This document shows, piece after piece, positions 59,870-64,000 of a stretch of 64,000 nt of DNA. Each line of letters starts with the position of its first letter. Position 1 is the first letter of the stretch. A program made the position numbers and the translations under genes. Below the pieces are notes generated by a model. The model searched no databases. It saw only the letters and a program-made list of their open reading frames with translations, and had not been told where the DNA came from. This DNA comes from Megalonaias nervosa. Its lineage: Eukaryota > Mollusca > Bivalvia > Unionida > Unionidae. The stretch covers positions 110,146 through 174,145 of the forward strand of contig JAECUM010001739.1 of the NCBI GenBank assembly GCA_016617855.1. The letters are read 5' to 3'.

Positions 59870-60250
59870 ATGGATACTTTACAAGAGAACATTCGTGGTT
59901 TGCCTGTGGAGCTGAGAGAACGCATTTACCGAGAGTTGGTCAAAATACAAGTGCAACGCAAGGAACAATTGCATCCGTTACGTCACCGATGTTTAAACCA
60001 CTGGTACCTGAATGCTATAAGAGAACTGATTCTGATGAAAGTATTCCAGTGGTCAGACAGTGATCAACTACCCGTGGGCGAGAAGGATTGGTTTGCTACT
60101 GATTCTACTGCAACGAATCCAGAAGAAGAGTTAGAGGGTTACCAAAATCTTTTACACAATGTAAACTTAGTTCAAGAGGAAACGTCTGAACGGTGTGTGA
60201 TGTACAAGTTAGTGACTAAACGATTTAGATTCGCCACTGGAGTACGATGA
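59870..60250 (+). CDS. F-box-like protein, intact, 126 codons
   Basis: The N-terminus has LPVELRERIYRELVKIQVQRK, a helix pair of the LPxEL..+I...L type seen in F-boxes, followed by HPLRHRCLNHWYLNAIREL, where Cys and Trp sit as in the third F-box helix. The C-terminal half (EELEGYQNLLHNVNLVQEE) has no known domain. It could recruit Skp1 and so a cullin ubiquitin ligase; sequence alone does not prove this. Its own TATA box lies 23 bp upstream. Confidence 0.65.
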   Translation: MDTLQENIRGLPVELRERIYRELVKIQVQRKEQLHPLRHRCLNHWYLNAIRELILMKVFQWSDSDQLPVGEKDWFATDSTATNPEEELEGYQNLLHNVNLVQEETSERCVMYKLVTKRFRFATGVR

Positions 60251-60305
60251 TCTCTGTGCAGAAAATACACTTATTGCCTTAAACAAAAGAAAGACATTAT
60301 TGTGA

Positions 60306-60623
60306 ATGTCTTGTTTAGATCAGTACATTCAGAATCTGCCTCTGGAGCTGAGAGAACACATCTACCGAGAGTTTGTCAAAATACAAGTCCAACTCAAAGA
60401 ACAATTGCATCCGTTACGTCACCGATGTTGGAACCACTGGTACTTGAATGGTATAAAAGGACTGATTCATTTCAGAGCGTTCCATTGGCCAGACATTGAT
60501 GAATCACGTGAGATTCATAAAGTTTTGGATGCCACTCATTCTACTTCCAAGGTGATCATAGTACACCTAATTCCAACGGAAGAGTTAAAGGATTACCAAA
60601 ATCTTTTATCGAACAAATCTTAG
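60306..60623 (+). CDS. F-box-like protein, intact, 105 codons
   Basis: It opens MSCLDQYIQNLPLELREHIY and continues REFVKIQVQLKEQLHPLRHR and HWYLNGIKGLIHFRAF, clearly the same family, with a divergent head and a short tail. Copy 1 lacks this paralogue. Confidence 0.65.
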   Translation: MSCLDQYIQNLPLELREHIYREFVKIQVQLKEQLHPLRHRCWNHWYLNGIKGLIHFRAFHWPDIDESREIHKVLDATHSTSKVIIVHLIPTEELKDYQNLLSNKS

Positions 60624-60742
60624 TTCAAGAGGAAACTTCTGTAAGACGTGTGGTGTGTGACTTAGTGACTAAACATTTTGGTGTGGTACTGAAATAAAAC
60701 CGATTCTGTTCAAAAAGTACACTTATTAACTCCGAGAAAAAG

Positions 60743-60752
60743 AGGTATAAAA
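60743..60752 (+). promoter_or_regulatory. TATA box close to the ATG of the small membrane protein gene
   Basis: AGAGGTATAAAAAAGACTGG with ATG at 60,766. Confidence 0.6.
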
Positions 60753-60765
60753 AAGACTGGCTACC

Positions 60766-61038
60766 ATGCCACGACCTTTATCACTGGTGATACAACAGAT
60801 TCCATTTAAGTAAGTCAATGACAGTATTCAGACTGTGGTGGATTACCAACTCTTTTTACGAGCAATGTATCCAATGAATTTGGGTCGTTGTGTGGTGTGT
60901 GTCTTAATGACTTGCTTTCTGGGATTTCGTTTGCCAGCCTATTCCTTGTGGGTTCGATACGATCTGTACATTCTGGGAGGACCCCTGTGTGACTGTGCCA
61001 AGCGTAGAGTCTCTAAGAACATGACAAACTGTCCCTAG
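60766..61038 (+). pseudogene. Small membrane protein (one stop)
   Basis: 91-codon frame with TAA at codon 16 and a hydrophobic segment VVCVLMTCFLGFRLPAYSLW; the end is GGPLCDCAKRRVSKNMTNCP. In copy 1 this end is separated by the additional 400-bp segment. The stops of the two copies are at different codons, so each arose independently. Confidence 0.55.
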
Positions 61039-61173
61039 GACACCAAAACATGTTGTACAGTGACTTTTGTGTGTTTGTATTTTATCGATGTACTTAACCC
61101 TTTGGCTTTGTTTTTTTTTCTTTCGTGTTGCATTTTAAAAATGCTTTTTGCAATAAACGTGTCATGAAAAAAG

Positions 61174-61182
61174 TATAAAAAC
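61174..61182 (+). promoter_or_regulatory. TATA box of the ATPase gene
   Basis: AAAAAAGTATAAAAACT, 54 bp before ATG. Confidence 0.65.
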
Positions 61183-61227
61183 TCTTGTCTTGTCTATCTT
61201 CGTGTCAAAAGTGACATTCCCTGTACT

Positions 61228-61950
61228 ATGGCTACCTCTGCTGACTCTGCCCCCTCTTCCTCCACTTTCAAAGTCATCGACGAAAACTTAGATCGTGCCA
61301 GTTGGGAGGCCTTGTATCTTCGACATCCCTTTAACAAGTTAACTGCTGCACCCAGCGTTTCAGGCAAAACCGAATTTGTCAAACGTTTGATGGAACATAA
61401 ACATCATTTGATCGATCGTCCACCTCAACGTATCGTATGGTGTTACAAAGAGTGGCAATCGGCGTACAGCCTCCTGCAAGAAAGTCAAGGCGATTCTATC
61501 GTGTTTGTGGAATGCATTCCTCGCGAAGACGACGGGATCGTGTCTGAACCCAGTCAAACCCATCAAGTCATCTTCGACGACATGTTAGGAGAAGACGAAG
61601 AAGAAATAAAACTGTGGTTTACGCGCAAAGGGCATCATCATGCCAGTGTAATTTACACCACCCAACATTTGTTTCAACAAAGTAAAGTCCATCGCACCAT
61701 CAGTCTCAATGCTCATTACGTGGTCTTGTTTAAAAGCCCTAGAGATAAATCGCAAGTGCAAGTGTTAGCCAAACAGTTAGGAACGCCTTGGATTACCCAT
61801 GTGTACGATGATGCCACTCAAACACCACATGCCTATTTACTCGTGGATTTAAAACCCACTACCCCCGATTATTTGCGATTTCGTACCCATCTGTTTCACC
61901 ACTGGTGCCAAGACGGAGGGCCTGTCGTGTACACGTCCCCGTCGACTTAA
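61228..61950 (+). CDS. FtsK/HerA-type packaging ATPase, open frame but Walker A altered
   Basis: 240 codons with a proper ATG. The Walker A site reads APSVSGKT at residues 41-48: the first and fourth Gly of the GxxGxGKT pattern are lost, while GKT remains. Walker B (VIFDD, 114-118) and the downstream half are conserved with copy 1, including the SPRDKSQVQ segment. Loss of the P-loop glycines probably abolishes ATP hydrolysis, so the open frame alone does not show a working packaging motor. Confidence 0.85.
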   Translation: MATSADSAPSSSTFKVIDENLDRASWEALYLRHPFNKLTAAPSVSGKTEFVKRLMEHKHHLIDRPPQRIVWCYKEWQSAYSLLQESQGDSIVFVECIPREDDGIVSEPSQTHQVIFDDMLGEDEEEIKLWFTRKGHHHASVIYTTQHLFQQSKVHRTISLNAHYVVLFKSPRDKSQVQVLAKQLGTPWITHVYDDATQTPHAYLLVDLKPTTPDYLRFRTHLFHHWCQDGGPVVYTSPST

Positions 61951-62038
61951 CAACAACAAAAAAGTCTATAAAAACCTCGGACACTTTTGTTCTGTCTGAC
62001 ACATCGTCAACATAACGTCCCTTCAGTCTTATCTTCCC

Positions 62039-62933
62039 ATGAAATTGATTCATACCTTGTACGGCATCAGTCGCGAAAATAAATCCACAAATACGTGCTC
62101 GTGTCTTAGAAGCCAGTCTCAGAAGTCATACGATGGTTTACGGTGACAGCACGTCAATTACTGCAAGGCATCGTTAACATTCCACATCAAACCAAATGCT
62201 TTTTTGAGAGAAACAAAGTAGCATTGACGCAACTGGCAGATCCCCCCATCGACACTCAAACCAAAAATCCAATCATTTTGAAACCTGGAGGTAGCGGTTC
62301 TCTAGGAGGTGTCATCATTCGCACCCTCTTAAAATGGGATCCCAATGCCCCCAAAGTCCTCCCCAAGAAAAAAGCCACTCCCCGACCCAAAGGTACCCAG
62401 AAGAAAAAGAGCAGTGGTGTCAAAACCAGGACACAGCCTCAGAAAAAGAAAAGTCCCCAGAAAAAGAAAAAGAAAAGCCCCAGAAAAGACCCCAGAAAAC
62501 AGCTTCTTCTCGCAAGAGAGGCACTGCGGCCAGGGTGCAAACATACATTCCCAAACCACGACCTGCACCGACACTGATCGCGTCTCCAGTAGCCTCAGGT
62601 TCTTCCACTTATCCGTTGCTAGTGATGCCAGCCAAGCCCAATTTGACAACCGTTCTTCCTAATTTGATGAAACAATGGAAATCCGTGTCTCCAAGAACTT
62701 CTTCTCCAGCGGTGACACTTTCCTCCTCTTTAGCTGCAGCGGCAGCTGCTCACAAAGTACCTGCCCCTAAAATCAAAGTCCAAGAGAGATCGGGCATGTT
62801 ACAGTGTTTACGGGATTTATCCAAGCAAGAACTGTCCCGATTTAGTCCGTTGCGAAGCCCTCCACGACGCGTGATGCCTGTCATCAAGTTCATACGACGT
62901 ATAGCTAATCAGTGGCGACGCATTCCAGTATGA
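62039..62933 (+). pseudogene. Basic core-type virion protein (frameshifted)
   Basis: ATG at 62,039 opens MKLIHTLYGIS; shifts occur near 62,080 and 62,120, then the frame holds GGSGSLGGVIIRTLLKWDPN and a Lys-rich tract; after another shift near 62,500 the Ala/Pro-rich end continues (MPAKPNLTTVLPNLMKQW) to IRRIANQWRRIPV. Same protein as 38,964-39,706. Confidence 0.6.
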
Positions 62934-62989
62934 AAAGACCTGTACCAGACGATGGGTATCAGTGTTTTTGTGCCCCTGAACGCCCAAAG

Positions 62990-63181
62990 ATGTCCCCTAA
63001 AAGAAGTGCACACTACTAACGTCATTCTTCTGTCCAAAAAGGAAAAGGAAAAAGAAAAGGACAGTCTCATCATCCGAAAAAACGCTTACCCAAGCATCGA
63101 CGTCTACCCAAGAAAAGACCCCATCGTCCAAACAAAAAGAGGAGCAAGCAAAGGGGAAGAAGTTTTGGCTCTGGAAGGTAG
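62990..63181 (+). pseudogene. Protamine-like basic protein (one stop)
   Basis: ATG at 62,990 gives MSPKRSAHY, then TAA at codon 10, then an open Arg/Lys-rich stretch (KGKGKRKGQSHHPKKRLPK) ending GRSFGSGR. The GGF junction of the copy 1 paralogues has changed to GRSF. Confidence 0.55.
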
Positions 63182-63250
63182 AACATGTGTTCAAACAGTT
63201 TGGTTTTCCAAATATAATCCAATAATACTCCCAAAAAATAACTTAAAAGG

Positions 63251-63733
63251 GTGTGTGCCAAGTCAGCGACGTTAGTGTACTTTTGTGTGTGCCCCGGAGC
63301 AAACAAACAAAGATGTCACCCCCAGAAGCCATCCCTCTTCTACCCCAAAAGGAAAGAAAAGGAAAGGACTGTCTCCTCGTTAACCAAACACTGGGACGTG
63401 TTGTCCGTCCTGTTCAAAGCTCCTCCACCCATGCGAGAACAAATGATTCAAACTGCCTCCAAAAACGTCATCTATACCGAGTGCGAATGTTGTCTGAATG
63501 TCTTGAAAAGAACGATACCTTTGTCTTCACATCAGAAAGAATGCTTAGCCAAGCATCGACACGTTATTCGCCAAATGGTCCAAAAGAAAATACCCATTCG
63601 TCAAAAGAAAAAGATGTTGGTACAACGAGGAGGATTTGTGCACCTGTTGTTAGCACCCTTGCTAAAAGCCACATTAGTACCAATGATTACAGGACTCGTA
63701 GGAGCTACTGCTGCACAAATGGCTCAAAGATAA
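63251..63733 (+). CDS. pX-like virion protein, open frame
   Basis: The conserved part starts at TKHWDVLSVLFKA (about 63,378) and is open to the stop: ECECCLNVLKRTIPL, a basic helix, then VQRGGFVHLLLAPLLKATLV and an Ala-rich end. The start codon equivalent to 40,592 has become CTG, and the upstream part of the frame is probably not coding. Role as for the copy 1 gene. Confidence 0.65.
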   Translation: MCAKSATLVYFCVCPGANKQRCHPQKPSLFYPKRKEKERTVSSLTKHWDVLSVLFKAPPPMREQMIQTASKNVIYTECECCLNVLKRTIPLSSHQKECLAKHRHVIRQMVQKKIPIRQKKKMLVQRGGFVHLLLAPLLKATLVPMITGLVGATAAQMAQR

Positions 63734-63800
63734 AAAGGATCAAGAAGATAAAAGGAGGACTCTGGAGTTAAAAGATCTCAGACGTGACCATTGAAATCAG

Positions 63801-64000
63801 ATGGAAGAACGAAAACGGGTTTAGTGCCTTACCAACGACGGCTGAAATTCCATCGTTGGCAAGAACAACAGACCCCTCATTTACCTCCCAATCCTCATTT
63901 GACCGAGATGTCCCAGTTACGACACGAATTTCAATCATTGATGGATCACAGCGATTTGTCAGAAACGAAAAAATCTCAACGGTACGGTCAAATGTTGCAA
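63801..64000 (+). pseudogene. KLVLVP-type protein, 5' part, cut by window end
   Basis: It opens MEERKRV and then a TAG where copy 1 reads LVLVP; the helical part is recognisable in another frame up to the last base. GATAAAAGG at 63,747 precedes it. Confidence 0.5.

Larger units (their letters stand above)
55417..64000 (+). mobile_element. Polinton/adintovirus-like element, copy 2 (right end outside the window)
   Basis: It starts AGTAGTGTAGTGGGGCAC, a diverged form of the copy 1 tip, and then carries the same gene order from BIR to the KLVLVP gene. The six bases before it (CACGAT) are the candidate target duplication, to be sought beyond 64,000. It keeps minus-strand genes and the N-terminal part of PolB that copy 1 lost. 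Confidence 0.85.

Overview
The window looks like a piece of an invertebrate nuclear genome, most likely a marine bivalve mollusc (inference). It is AT-rich, dense in microsatellites and decayed transposons, carries tRNA-derived SINEs, and holds one intronless Cys-loop receptor gene beside a decayed paralogue. No database search was possible; family names come from motifs I can read.

Layout. 1-6.5 kb: a decayed minus-strand Ty3/gypsy-type LTR retrotransposon whose integrase lies upstream of reverse transcriptase (Gmr1-like order). 7.2, 24.5 and 30.3 kb: solo LTRs of one related family. 9.2, 13.3 and 53.8 kb: copies of one SINE. 11.7-12.3 kb: relic of an older Polinton (pX-like tail plus adenain-like protease). 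16.5-17.1 kb: non-LTR retrotransposon relic. 18.3-19.6 kb: an intact 418-codon Cys-loop ligand-gated channel gene; a broken paralogue lies at 48.3-48.9 kb and a tiny relic at 25.8 kb. The sequence around these forms old segmental duplications.

The centrepiece is a pair of related Polinton/adintovirus-like elements in the same orientation. Copy 1 (33,372-47,579; 14,208 bp) has both terminal inverted repeats and a perfect 6-bp target duplication (AGTAAT), and sits inside a minisatellite whose unit is restored when the element is removed in silico. Copy 2 starts at about 55,417 and runs off the window. Order of plus-strand genes: PolB, BIR-domain protein, three F-box-like paralogues, small membrane protein(s), FtsK/HerA-type packaging ATPase, basic core proteins, pX-like protein, a proline-rich protein with a KLVLVP start, penton-type minor capsid protein, pVI-like protein, double-jelly-roll major capsid protein (MCP), an HPSQ-motif protein, adenain-like protease and a coiled-coil protein. 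Copy 2 also has two minus-strand genes near its left end, one a zinc-knuckle protein.

Both copies are dead as autonomous elements. Copy 1 keeps only the C-terminal part of PolB and an integrase stub; copy 2 keeps only the N-terminal part of PolB. MCP, penton, pVI-like, protease and core genes have stops, frameshifts or lost start codons. By contrast the BIR ORF is open in both copies, and two F-box-like ORFs, the ATPase and the pX-like ORF are open in copy 2. A BIR protein (apoptosis control) next to tandem F-box-like proteins (possible ubiquitin-ligase adaptors) looks like a host-interaction cassette and is the best candidate for an undescribed system here.
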